In this document: one piece after another, positions 17,210 through 25,073 of the stretch
Layout of the letters: each line of letters starts with the position of its first letter
How positions within the stretch are numbered: position 1 is the stretch's first letter
Assembly: GCA_964612185.1 (NCBI GenBank)
Contig: CAZTCR010000040.1
Location: 1-26,298, forward strand
Direction: 5' to 3'
Source: UBA1447 sp964612185
GTDB taxonomy: Bacteria; Bacillota; Clostridia; Oscillospirales; Acutalibacteraceae
DNA: 26,298 bases
Position numbers and translations under genes: made by a program
Notes under the pieces: generated by a model
Databases searched by the model: none
Told to the model about the DNA's origin: nothing
Seen by the model: only the letters and a program-made list of their open reading frames with translations

Positions 17210-17253
17210 TGAGTTCAAAACACCGCTTATTCAGCGGTGCACCATTGAACTCA
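17210..17253 (-). promoter_or_regulatory. Nested hairpin in the rpsB leader, possible S2 autoregulatory element
   Basis: An outer 9-bp stem (TGAGTTCAA / TTGAACTCA) encloses an inner 7-bp stem (CACCGCT / AGCGGTG) with a 5-base loop; an internal bulge separates them (2 bases on one side, 5 on the other). It lies between the promoter and the ribosome site and has no T run right after it on the minus strand, so it is not an ordinary terminator. Ribosomal protein operons often carry such leaders, bound by the encoded protein to stop translation; that S2 binds here is inference. Confidence 0.55.
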
Positions 17254-17278
17254 CCCATTGCGTGTGAATTTCTTAGGC

Positions 17279-17307
17279 ATTATACCACAACAGTTGCCGC
17301 AATGCAA
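17279..17307 (-). promoter_or_regulatory. Strong sigma-A promoter of rpsB-tsf-rhaM
   Basis: On the minus strand TTGCAT (17302-17307), 17 bases, and a perfect TATAAT (17279-17284) preceded by TGTGG. Predicted start near 17272, leader of about 100 bases. Confidence 0.75.
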
Positions 17308-17349
17308 GCATTTTTATCAGTTGAGCGTTTTCTGAATCAGTATAATACC

Positions 17350-17589
17350 TCATTTATTCTCGGTCTTCCTCTTTAAAATCTGTTTGTAAATGTCCTTAAT
17401 TCGTTTTCTTTGTTTAGCTTCCTCTTCTTCATCCATCGTAATGGGACTGTTTTCATATATTTTTAATATACTGCCCGGTTTGGCTGTCTCTGGCAACTCG
17501 TCTTTTTTGATATAAATTGAAGTTAGATCTGCCTGCTCACAAACGGCAATATCCCCTTCAAAACGGTCGATTATAACTCTTTTCATCAT
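17350..17589 (-). CDS. DUF3006 family small protein
   Basis: A 79-residue acidic then basic protein matching the DUF3006 family: RVIIDRFEGDIAVCE at 4-18, a middle block with IYIKKDELPETAKPGSIL, and a charged helical tail (EEEEAKQRKRIKDIYKQILKRK). The function is not known. It begins ATGATG, with the first ATG overlapping the TGA stop of the metallo-beta-lactamase gene and AAAGGAAA just upstream. DUF3006 genes frequently sit next to ComEC-like metallo-beta-lactamase genes, as here, which suggests a shared role (inference). It is the last gene of the ftsK operon. No membrane segment or signal peptide. No clear terminator follows before the rpsB promoter. Confidence 0.82.
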   Translation of the reverse strand: MMKRVIIDRFEGDIAVCEQADLTSIYIKKDELPETAKPGSILKIYENSPITMDEEEEAKQRKRIKDIYKQILKRKTENK

Positions 17590-18548
17590 CGCATTTCCTT
17601 TTCATAATAGTATGAGATCTTTTTCTGATCGCTTGTGACTGTAATTGTTCCAAAAAAATCAGTTCTCAATATTTTTGCATCTATTTTAGTAAAACGATCA
17701 AGCGCTTCAATATCCGGATGACCAAATGCGTTGTCCCTTCCACTTGAAATGATGACCGACTTTGGTTTTACCACACGAAGAAAACCTTCTCCTGATGAGC
17801 TCTTACTTCCGTGATGACCGGCCTTCAAAACATCGGCTTCTATGTTGATGCCTGACGAAATAATTTCATTTTCTTCCTCAATTTCAGCATCGCCGGTTAG
17901 AAGAAAAGAATTGTCGCCATGAATAACAAGGAGAACAAGTGATATGTTTTTCATTTCAGGATCCATGGTTATTGGTCCAACAACCGATATGGTTACTTCT
18001 CCGAGTCGAAAAGTATCGTGAACTTTTGTAGTTAAAGTATTAATGTTCTTTGTGCTGATTGTTTTTAAGAGCTTTTCAAATATCTTTGTTGTCGGCAAAT
18101 ATTCCATATCAATATCCGGCATAATTAAATTTGATACTTTTACATTATCTATTATTTGCGGCATACTGCCAATATGGTCAGCGTCCGGGTGTGTAACGAA
18201 GACATAATCAAGTTTATCCGCATTATGATTGCGCAAATAGCGGATAATTTCGTCGGAATTGCCCACATCACCGGAATCTATCAAAGCACTACCGTTATTT
18301 GTTTTTATTAGTATACAATCCCCTTGCCCAACATCTATAAAATGAACCGACAATGCTGCTTGGGCTGCGTCACTGTTGTCACGCAAACCGGCAGCTTTAA
18401 AAATCTCCGGCCATGATGGTATTCCGGTATCGGGGTTGATTACCGGAATGATAGAAACGGCAGCCGAAATGATAATCAACGCCACTACTATAACAATAGC
18501 CACTTTAATATACATTTTGTTTGTATCTCTATTTATCGTTTTTATCAT
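17586..18548 (-). CDS. ComEC/Rec2-like metallo-beta-lactamase hydrolase with membrane anchor
   Basis: About 320 residues. One membrane helix (about 14-36), probably with the rest outside the cytoplasm, then a metallo-beta-lactamase domain like the C-terminal part of ComEC: VHFIDVGQGDCILI (68-81), THPDADHIG (119-127, HxxxDH metal motif), LLTGD (216-220), KAGHHGS (242-248) and SSGRDNAFGHP. In ComEC this domain is a nuclease for the non-transported DNA strand; free-standing relatives are widespread and mostly of unknown substrate. The start is unsure: I used the ATG overlapping the last 20 bases of ygiQ. A TTG at 18596 (longer) and an ATG at 18515 (after the ygiQ stop) are also possible, none with a good ribosome site. 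DUF3006 overlaps its stop. Confidence 0.85.
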   Translation of the reverse strand: MIKTINRDTNKMYIKVAIVIVVALIIISAAVSIIPVINPDTGIPSWPEIFKAAGLRDNSDAAQAALSVHFIDVGQGDCILIKTNNGSALIDSGDVGNSDEIIRYLRNHNADKLDYVFVTHPDADHIGSMPQIIDNVKVSNLIMPDIDMEYLPTTKIFEKLLKTISTKNINTLTTKVHDTFRLGEVTISVVGPITMDPEMKNISLVLLVIHGDNSFLLTGDAEIEEENEIISSGINIEADVLKAGHHGSKSSSGEGFLRVVKPKSVIISSGRDNAFGHPDIEALDRFTKIDAKILRTDFFGTITVTSDQKKISYYYEKEMR

Positions 18549-20400
18549 GCCCATTTCTGTAAACATTTTTATTATGTATTTGTTTTGCTTTCGCAAATCC
18601 CGTTTCTCTTATTAAACACTTCTCGTCCGTTCCAATTAATTCCTTTCTTCCGGCAGTTTTTAACGCTTGTGCTACAAGAAACCTATTGTTTGGCATATAA
18701 TATTGCAGCAAAGCCCTTTGCATAGCTTTTTCTCCCTGTTCTCGCGGGACATACACCTCATCAAGCGTAAATGGATTCAGACCTGTGTAAAACATACATG
18801 TAGATATCGTACCAGGCGTAGGGTAAAAGTCCTGAACCTGTTCCGGTCTGATTTTTTCCTTTTTCAAAAATATTGCTAATTCAATTGCGTCATTCAATTT
18901 GCTGCCGGGATGTGAAGACATTAAATATGGGACAAGATATTGTTCCTTATTTTCCTGCTTGCAAATCCTATAGAATTTTTTTGAAAATTTTATGTAATCA
19001 TCTATCAACGGCTTTCCCATTAGTGCTAATACGCCGGGTGAACAATGTTCCGGCGCAACTTTTAATTGACCGCTTGTATGATGAACAATCAGCTCATTTA
19101 AAAAAATGCTATCTTCATCTTTTAACAGGTAATCGTATCGTATACCTGAACGGATAAAGACTTTTTTCACGCCGGGAATAGCTCTAACCGACCTGAGAAT
19201 ATCCAAATATTCGCTATGGTCAACTTTCAGGTTTGCGCAAGGGCGTGGGGCAAGGCACTTTCGATCTTTACAAAGACCATTTGTCGTTTGTTGCTCGCAA
19301 GACCGATTTCTGAAGTTTGCTGTCGGACCGCCGATATCGCTGATATATCCTTTAAACGATCGCAATTGCGTCAGCGTTTCCGCTTCCTTAACGATAGAAT
19401 TTTTACTCCTGCAACTGATAAATCTACCCTGATGAAAAGCGATGGAACAAAAATTGCAGTCGCCAAAGCACCCTCTGTTATGTGTGATTGAAAACTCAAC
19501 CTCTTCAATAGCAGGTACGCCCCCTGCGCGACTATATGAGGGATGCGCGGCCCTTTTATATGGCAGGTCATATACTTGATCCATTTCAAGTGTTGATAAA
19601 GGCGGCATTGGCGGATTCTGCACGAGCATTTTTCCGTCGTGGCGTTGCTTTATGAGTTTACCCCTGACATAGTCATTTTCACTGTGTTGAATTCTGCAAG
19701 AAATCGCATACTCCTTTTTACTGCCGGTAACATTTTTAAATGACGGACATTCAACGCCGCAAAGAGGTGTATCTTTAACATCCGTCAAATAGCAGGTCCC
19801 TTTTACATCGATAATTTCTTTAATCTTCTCTCCATTAGCCAAACGCATGGCTATATCCTTTGTCTGATTCTCGCCCATACCATATACCAGCAAATCAGCC
19901 TGAGACTCAACCAAAATTGATGGTTTGATCTTGTTTTCCCAATAATCGTAGTGCGCAAAACGGCGCAGCGAAGCTTCAAGCCCGCCGATTATAATAGGAA
20001 TACTTCCATAAATTTTACGGATGACAGTACAGTAAGCTGTAACGGCCCTATCCGGCCGATTCCCTGGTTTTCCGCCGGGTGAATATTTGTCTTCTTTTCT
20101 TCTCTTTTTAGCTGCGGTATAATGGGAAACCATTGAATCAATATTGCCGGACGTAACAAAAAAGCCGATTTCAGGTCTGCCAAAACGCATAAAATCGGTT
20201 TCATTTAAATTCGGCTGGGCCAGTACGGCTACTTTGTAGCCTTGTGATTCAAGAACTCTTGTAATAATGGCAGTACCAAAACTGGGATGATCTACATAAG
20301 CGTCTCCTGTGACAAAAACGAAATCAACGGAACGCCAACCTTTTTCAACGATTTCTTCATATGTAACCGGTAAAAAATCAGCACAATTCATATTATTCAT
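18529..20400 (-). CDS. ygiQ: YgiQ family radical SAM protein
   Basis: A 623-residue protein. The N-terminal region has the family block VTGDAYVDHPSFGTAI (30-45), the radical SAM core has CFGDCNFCS with Cys311, Cys315 and Cys318 holding the 4Fe-4S cluster, and later blocks are GGPTAN (357-362), QLKVAPEHCSP (445-455) and QDFYPTPGTISTCMFYTGL (523-541). Extra cysteines (around 368-388) could hold a second cluster. The function of YgiQ is not established. An in-frame ORF extends upstream to 20547, but that part lies inside ftsK and does not look like the family; I start at the ATG overlapping the ftsK stop by 8 bases. An ATG three codons later is also possible. The gene is coupled to ftsK upstream and to the hydrolase downstream. 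Confidence 0.92.
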   Translation of the reverse strand: MNNMNCADFLPVTYEEIVEKGWRSVDFVFVTGDAYVDHPSFGTAIITRVLESQGYKVAVLAQPNLNETDFMRFGRPEIGFFVTSGNIDSMVSHYTAAKKRRKEDKYSPGGKPGNRPDRAVTAYCTVIRKIYGSIPIIIGGLEASLRRFAHYDYWENKIKPSILVESQADLLVYGMGENQTKDIAMRLANGEKIKEIIDVKGTCYLTDVKDTPLCGVECPSFKNVTGSKKEYAISCRIQHSENDYVRGKLIKQRHDGKMLVQNPPMPPLSTLEMDQVYDLPYKRAAHPSYSRAGGVPAIEEVEFSITHNRGCFGDCNFCSIAFHQGRFISCRSKNSIVKEAETLTQLRSFKGYISDIGGPTANFRNRSCEQQTTNGLCKDRKCLAPRPCANLKVDHSEYLDILRSVRAIPGVKKVFIRSGIRYDYLLKDEDSIFLNELIVHHTSGQLKVAPEHCSPGVLALMGKPLIDDYIKFSKKFYRICKQENKEQYLVPYLMSSHPGSKLNDAIELAIFLKKEKIRPEQVQDFYPTPGTISTCMFYTGLNPFTLDEVYVPREQGEKAMQRALLQYYMPNNRFLVAQALKTAGRKELIGTDEKCLIRETGFAKAKQIHNKNVYRNGHDKNDK

Positions 20401-22867
20401 CCGTTGTATTAGCGTTATCTTGGCTGAGCGCATACATTTCAAGCCATTGTTGTTTTGTGATGAGCACCTTCCTTGGCTTGCTACCGTCGGGCGGCCCGAC
20501 AATATGCCGTTGCTCAAGCGTATCGACAATATTGGCGGCACGCGCATAACCCAGTTTTAGCTTTCGCTGTAAAAATGTTGTTGAGGCAATCTGTGATTCA
20601 GCAACCACTTCGATTGCCTTTTGAAGCATTTCATCCTCGTGCTCCCCTTCCTCGCCAATTCCGTTGACCGCGCCTTTCTTCTTAACTTCAACAGCACGGG
20701 AGGCAATATCATTAATGATTTCCTCATCATAACAGGCTTGTGCCTCGGATTTAATGTATTTTACGGTTTTTTCTATTTCCTTGTTTGAAATAAAACAGCC
20801 TTGTACACGAATAGGTTTTGCCGTCCCGACGGGATTAAACAACATGTCACCGTTGCCCAAAAGTTTTTCCGCGCCGTTGGTGTCAATAATCGTCCTTGAA
20901 TCAACATACGAAGCTACGCTGAGCGCTATTCTGCTTGGAATGTTTGCTTTTATAACACCCGTAATAACATCAACGGATGGCCGCTGGGTTGCAATAACAA
21001 GGTGGATACCGGCAGCCCTGGCCATCTGTGCAATTCTGCAAATATATTCTTCCACCTCATTGGGCGCAACAATCATCAAGTCATTTAACTCATCGATAAA
21101 AATGACAATCCTATGCAGTTTTTTCATACCTTCATTTTTTTCTGCAAGTTCATTGAATGCGGCAATGTCTCTGACCTTTTTTTCGTTGAACATTTTGTAT
21201 CTGTTTTCAACTTCCGTTACCGCCCAGCTGAGCGCGCCGGCAGCTTTACGGGGGTCCTCAACAACCGGTATGGCAAGATGCGCGATTCCGTTATATGGTC
21301 CCAACTCAACGCCTCTTTTTGCGTCAATAAGTAAAAGTTTCACTTCGTCCGGTGTGGCATTGAACAAAATGCTGACAATCAATGAGTTCATACAAACCGA
21401 CTTGCCCGACCCGGTTGTGCCGGCAATTAAAAGATGCGGCATTTTATCCAAATCCGCGCAAATCACATTGCCTGTAATGTCTTTACCAAGCGCAATATTA
21501 AGTTTGCTTTTTGATGTTCTAAACTGCTCGGTTTCAACAATCTCTCTAAATGAAACATTAGTCCTTATGCGGTTGGGGATCTCTACTCCAATGGCTGCTT
21601 TGTTGGGTATCGGTGCTTCAATACGCACACTGGTAGCCGCAAGATTAAGCGCAATGTCGTCCGCTAGTTTTGTAATCCTGCTGATTCTGATACCCGGGCT
21701 GGGCTGCAATTCATATCTGGTAACCGACGGACCCTTGCTAATCATAAGAATTTTCGCCTGTATACCAAAACTCTTAAGGGTTTCAATTAACTTCTGACCG
21801 TTTATCCTCAGTTCTTCATCAGAACCCGAAGTATTCTGAACGGAAACCGGAGACAGACAATCTGTGGGTGGAAGCCTGTATGTTCGATAAGCGTCGGTGA
21901 CGCCATCATTGTCCGTACTGTCAGATTGCTTTCCTTTGTTCTGGTCGTTCTTTTGTTGAAATGGTGTGCCGATAGCAACCTGCGTTCCATTATCGGTTGA
22001 AGGTGGTTTCGTTTTGTTGTTCTTAAAGTTTGCAATACATATTTCGACATCGTCATATGCTGAATCAGCGGCTGTCTTTTTACTCTGCGGTTTTGATGCA
22101 ACAACCGGAACAGTTTGGCTTGTGATATTCTGCGATAAGTTTTGGATAAGTAAATCATCATCACCAAGAACTACCGGCGGATTGAACGGTTTGACAGGCA
22201 CCCGCGTTTCATCAGCGGGAGGTACAACTTTTTCTTTTTTTGTGGCGGATATTTCACCGACTTTTTTGACAGGTTTTGCAAGCGCGGTAAAAAGGGTCGT
22301 CAAGGTCGTTTTGGTGACAAACATTAGAATGACGATGGTGATGATAATAAGCGTAACCTGCGCAGGCGTTTTACCGAACATCTTGGCTGCCGCACCGCCG
22401 ACAAGAGCACCCAGTACACCTCCGTTTGCAGTAGCGACTCTTTCGTTCCAAGCTGCACTTATTTGTATCCCAATTGAACTTTCCCTCAAAATACTCTCTT
22501 GGTTTGCGAAAAGATGTATTAGTGCACCGATTAGAATGATGAACACTGAAGTACCGATTAGTATTGCATTTATTCCGCCCGCCGGTTTTTTCAATGCGAA
22601 AACAAATGAAATATAGATCAGCATTGCAGGCCAAAGATATGCGCAATAACCAAATAAGCCTAAAAAGCTGTTATGCAGAAAGGTCCAAACGGATTGGCCT
22701 TCAATTATTGCAATACAAATCAGCATAACGGATGAGGCAAGCATAACAATAGCGGCCTTTTGACTCCCCGGCATGCCGTTACTGGCTTTTTCAGCAACAT
22801 TGCTTTTTTTATTTTTTGCAGGCTGTTTTTTTTTGTTTGACGCAGTGGTTGATTTTGTGTTGCTCAT
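20393..22867 (-). CDS. ftsK: DNA translocase FtsK/SpoIIIE
   Basis: An 824-residue DNA pump for chromosome partition at the division or sporulation septum. A basic N-terminus is followed by four or five membrane helices (about 35-57, 63-91, 98-120, 145-165, 170-195), a Lys/Pro/Gln/Asp-rich linker (about 200-345), and the motor with Walker A GTTGSGKS (483-490) and Walker B IVIFIDELNDLM (587-598), ATQRPSVDVITG (626-637), then the gamma winged helix (about 745-812) with QRKLKLGYARAANIVDTLE and VGPPDGSKPRKVL that reads orienting DNA sites. Where SpoIIIE has DPKMVEL this has DAKRGVEL, one residue longer. The ATG was chosen because AAGGAT lies 7 bases upstream; upstream in-frame Mets (to 22915) lack one. 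First gene of an overlapping four-gene operon. Confidence 0.95.
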   Translation of the reverse strand: MSNTKSTTASNKKKQPAKNKKSNVAEKASNGMPGSQKAAIVMLASSVMLICIAIIEGQSVWTFLHNSFLGLFGYCAYLWPAMLIYISFVFALKKPAGGINAILIGTSVFIILIGALIHLFANQESILRESSIGIQISAAWNERVATANGGVLGALVGGAAAKMFGKTPAQVTLIIITIVILMFVTKTTLTTLFTALAKPVKKVGEISATKKEKVVPPADETRVPVKPFNPPVVLGDDDLLIQNLSQNITSQTVPVVASKPQSKKTAADSAYDDVEICIANFKNNKTKPPSTDNGTQVAIGTPFQQKNDQNKGKQSDSTDNDGVTDAYRTYRLPPTDCLSPVSVQNTSGSDEELRINGQKLIETLKSFGIQAKILMISKGPSVTRYELQPSPGIRISRITKLADDIALNLAATSVRIEAPIPNKAAIGVEIPNRIRTNVSFREIVETEQFRTSKSKLNIALGKDITGNVICADLDKMPHLLIAGTTGSGKSVCMNSLIVSILFNATPDEVKLLLIDAKRGVELGPYNGIAHLAIPVVEDPRKAAGALSWAVTEVENRYKMFNEKKVRDIAAFNELAEKNEGMKKLHRIVIFIDELNDLMIVAPNEVEEYICRIAQMARAAGIHLVIATQRPSVDVITGVIKANIPSRIALSVASYVDSRTIIDTNGAEKLLGNGDMLFNPVGTAKPIRVQGCFISNKEIEKTVKYIKSEAQACYDEEIINDIASRAVEVKKKGAVNGIGEEGEHEDEMLQKAIEVVAESQIASTTFLQRKLKLGYARAANIVDTLEQRHIVGPPDGSKPRKVLITKQQWLEMYALSQDNANTTDE

Positions 22868-22970
22868 TGTGTTCATCCTTATTTTAGAAAATATCATGAT
22901 TGAGTATTTATGCAACCAATGATCTAATATGACAGCTGTTTTAGACTATTTTAAAATTATGACCTCGTAG

Positions 22971-22999
22971 ATTATAACATTTTTTGATGGCAAGAGCAA
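22971..22999 (-). promoter_or_regulatory. Extended -10 promoter of the ftsK operon
   Basis: On the minus strand TTGCTC (22994-22999), 17 bases, and a perfect TATAAT (22971-22976) preceded by TGT, an extended -10. The predicted leader is about 97 bases to the chosen ATG. Confidence 0.65.
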
Positions 23000-23022
23000 T
23001 ATATAAATAATACAGAATTATA

Positions 23023-23040
23023 AACATAATACTTTATGTT
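23023..23040. promoter_or_regulatory. Dyad upstream of acnA, possible operator
   Basis: AACATAATACTTTATGTT is a perfect 7-4-7 inverted repeat about 75 bases before the acnA start. It contains ATAA and TTAT half sites. In B. subtilis the aconitase gene is repressed by the LysR-type CcpC at ATAA/TTAT dyads, with a different spacing; use by a similar regulator here is inference. Confidence 0.4.
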
Positions 23041-23062
23041 AAAATTATTCTGTTTTTAACAT
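23034..23062 (+). promoter_or_regulatory. Weak promoter candidate of acnA-icd
   Basis: TAACAT (23057-23062) stands 17 bases after TTATGT (23034-23039). The -10 equals those of secG and rnhA, but the -35 is poor and lies within the dyad, as would suit a regulated promoter. An alternative is TTGATG (22984-22989), 18 bases, TAATAC (23008-23013). Confidence 0.3.
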
Positions 23063-23064
23063 TG

Positions 23065-23100
23065 ATTATCGAATGATCTCGACTAATCTATTATCGATTG
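23065..23100 (+). repeat. Two-copy direct repeat in the acnA leader
   Basis: ATTATCGAATG (23065-23075) and ATTATCGATTG (23090-23100) match at 10 of 11 bases with starts 25 bases apart. The second copy runs directly into the GGAGGG ribosome site of acnA. It could be a regulator site or chance in AT-rich DNA. Confidence 0.35.
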
Positions 23101-23113
23101 GAGGGCTAATACT

Positions 23114-25045
23114 TTGGGCTTAAGTTTAAGTCAAAAAATTATTCAATCACACCTTGTTTCGGGAGAAATGTCTGTTGGTTGTGAAGTTGGTATAAAAATC
23201 GACCAAACGCTAACACAAGACGCAACCGGAACAATGGCTTACCTCGAATTTGAGGCAATGGGAACTGATCGGGTAAAAACAGAGCTTTCGGTTGCTTACA
23301 TCGACCACAACACGCTGCAAACCGGTTTTGAAAACGCTGACGACCACAGATTCATCCAAAGCGTTGCCAAAAAAAGAGGTATCTTGTTTTCCAAAGCAGG
23401 AAACGGGATTTGCCATCAAGTTCACTTGGAGCGATTTGGCATCCCCGGAAAAACGCTGATAGGGTCCGACAGCCATACCCCGACAGGCGGCGGTATCGGA
23501 ATGCTCGCCTTCGGTGCGGGTGGACTTGATGTTGCGGTTGCCATGGGCGGCGGAGCATACTTTATCACTATGCCGGATATTGTTTTAATAACTCTTAAAG
23601 GTAAACTCAGGCCATGGGTTTCCGCCAAAGATGTTATTTTGGAAATTCTTAGACGGTTGTCCGTTAAGGGCGGTGTTGGCAAAATTATTGAATACGGCGG
23701 TGAAGGAGTAAGTTCGCTGTCAATCCCGGAAAGAGCAACGATTACGAATATGGGAGCGGAATTAGGCGCCACTACATCGATTTTCCCCTCAGACAAGGTA
23801 ACAAAGTCGTTTTTACAAGCACAGGGCCGTGAGCAGTCTTGGATAGAGTTATATGCTGATAAAGATGTGATTTATTCCGATACATTAGAAATTGAATTGT
23901 CGGAAATAGTACCTTTAGCGGCTATACCTCATATGCCCGACAATGTAAAGCCTGTTGAGAAAATCGGACAAATCAAGATTGACCAGGTCTGTATCGGTTC
24001 TTGTACCAATTCATCGCTTCAGGATATGATGAAAGTAGCATCCATACTAAAAGACAAAAAAATACATCCGGATGTAAGCCTTTCTATCTCACCGGGTTCA
24101 ATGCAAGTCCTCAATATGCTATCCTTAAACGGTGCTTTATCGCTTATTCTTGCCGCAGGTGCAAGAGTGTTGGAATCCGCATGCGGGCCATGCATCGGCA
24201 TGGGACAGTCTCCGAACTCAAAAGGAGTTTCGCTGCGTACATTCAACAGAAATTTTGAGGGAAGATCCGGAACAGCTGACGCAGGTATTTACCTTGTAAG
24301 TCCTGAAGTTGCAGCCATTTCGGCAATTAACGGGTATTTAACGGACCCAAGGTCTTTTGGGGATGCACCGGTTTTTGACCTGCCTGATGAGTTCATTATA
24401 AATGACAACCTCATTATCGCTCCAGTAAAAGCAGAAAATGCCGCAGAAATTGAAATAGTATATGGACCAAATATCAAACCTTTTCCGTCGAGCATTGAAC
24501 TGCCTGAAAACATTTGTGCAAGAGCCGTTTTGAAAGTCGGCGACAATATCACAACAGACCACATCATGCCTGCCGGTTCCAAGATTTTACCTTATCGTTC
24601 GAATATCCCCTATTTAGCAAATTACTGCTTCCGACAGATCAAGGAAGATTTTGCGCAAACATGTACTGCACAAGGTGCCGGGATTATAATCGGAGGAACA
24701 AACTACGGACAGGGTTCATCAAGAGAACATGCGGCACTTGTGCCCTTGTATTTGGGCATCAAATGTGTGATAACAAAATCGTTTGCACGCATACACAGCG
24801 CAAATCTGATAAACGCCGGCATTATACCCTTCGTTTTTTCCAATTCTGATGATTACGACAAAATAGACGAGTGTGATGAATTGGAAATTCATGGCATCCG
24901 CGAAGTATTATCTGTCAACGGAAAAGTTATTCTTGATAATATTAGCAAAAATGAAAGCTATGCTTTGGCATACAGTTTCTCATCAAGACAGCGTGATATC
25001 ATCCTTGCAGGCGGTCTGCTCAACTATACAAAACTTAACGCTTAA
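23114..25045 (+). CDS. acnA: Aconitate hydratase
   Basis: A 643-residue 4Fe-4S enzyme that isomerises citrate to isocitrate. Domain order: 1-3 with DHNTLQ (64-69), IGSDSHTPTGGG (116-127), CIGSCTNSS (Cys297 ligand) and ESACGPCIGMG (Cys357 and Cys360 ligands), then the swivel domain with NITTDHIMPAGSKILPYR (478-495) and GGTNYGQGSSREHAAL (527-542). The short form, closer in size to mitochondrial-type and LeuC-like clostridial aconitases than to 890-residue AcnA. The start is TTG, 8 bases after GGAGGG. It is followed 28 bases later by the isocitrate dehydrogenase gene, forming an operon for citrate to 2-oxoglutarate. A related hydro-lyase role (homoaconitase) is less likely given that neighbour and the single-chain layout. 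Confidence 0.93.
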   Translation: MGLSLSQKIIQSHLVSGEMSVGCEVGIKIDQTLTQDATGTMAYLEFEAMGTDRVKTELSVAYIDHNTLQTGFENADDHRFIQSVAKKRGILFSKAGNGICHQVHLERFGIPGKTLIGSDSHTPTGGGIGMLAFGAGGLDVAVAMGGGAYFITMPDIVLITLKGKLRPWVSAKDVILEILRRLSVKGGVGKIIEYGGEGVSSLSIPERATITNMGAELGATTSIFPSDKVTKSFLQAQGREQSWIELYADKDVIYSDTLEIELSEIVPLAAIPHMPDNVKPVEKIGQIKIDQVCIGSCTNSSLQDMMKVASILKDKKIHPDVSLSISPGSMQVLNMLSLNGALSLILAAGARVLESACGPCIGMGQSPNSKGVSLRTFNRNFEGRSGTADAGIYLVSPEVAAISAINGYLTDPRSFGDAPVFDLPDEFIINDNLIIAPVKAENAAEIEIVYGPNIKPFPSSIELPENICARAVLKVGDNITTDHIMPAGSKILPYRSNIPYLANYCFRQIKEDFAQTCTAQGAGIIIGGTNYGQGSSREHAALVPLYLGIKCVITKSFARIHSANLINAGIIPFVFSNSDDYDKIDECDELEIHGIREVLSVNGKVILDNISKNESYALAYSFSSRQRDIILAGGLLNYTKLNA

Positions 25046-25073
25046 ATTCTAATAAATATAGCTGGAGGTTCTC

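Larger units (their letters stand above)
22868..23113. other. Control region between divergent ftsK and acnA
   Basis: AT-rich, no ORF. It holds the ftsK promoter on the minus strand, and on the plus strand a dyad (23023-23040), a weak promoter candidate (23034-23062) and a direct repeat (23065-23100) in front of acnA. Confidence 0.6.

Noticed and set aside
17210..17253. Nested hairpin read as a tRNA or simple terminator
   Set aside because: It has two stems only and no cloverleaf, and no T run follows on the transcribed strand, so a leader element is the better call.
20401..20547. Upstream extension of the ygiQ reading frame
   Set aside because: It lies in the ftsK gamma domain, lacks YgiQ-like sequence and has no ribosome site; the family N-terminus starts at about 20400.
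20754..21797. A 347-codon open frame on the plus strand
   Set aside because: It lies wholly inside ftsK, opposite the motor domain whose motifs are all intact, and its product resembles no family; there is no ribosome site.
21966..22616. A 216-codon plus-strand open frame
   Set aside because: Antisense to the ftsK linker and membrane region; the composition merely mirrors that gene.
22868..22915. Longer FtsK start with 16 extra residues
   Set aside because: AAGGAT is correctly spaced only for the ATG at 22867; the longer frame would include the ribosome site as codons.
23065..23100. Direct repeat as a CRISPR remnant or attachment site
   Set aside because: Only two 11-base copies, with no cas or integrase gene nearby; regulatory use or chance is more likely.
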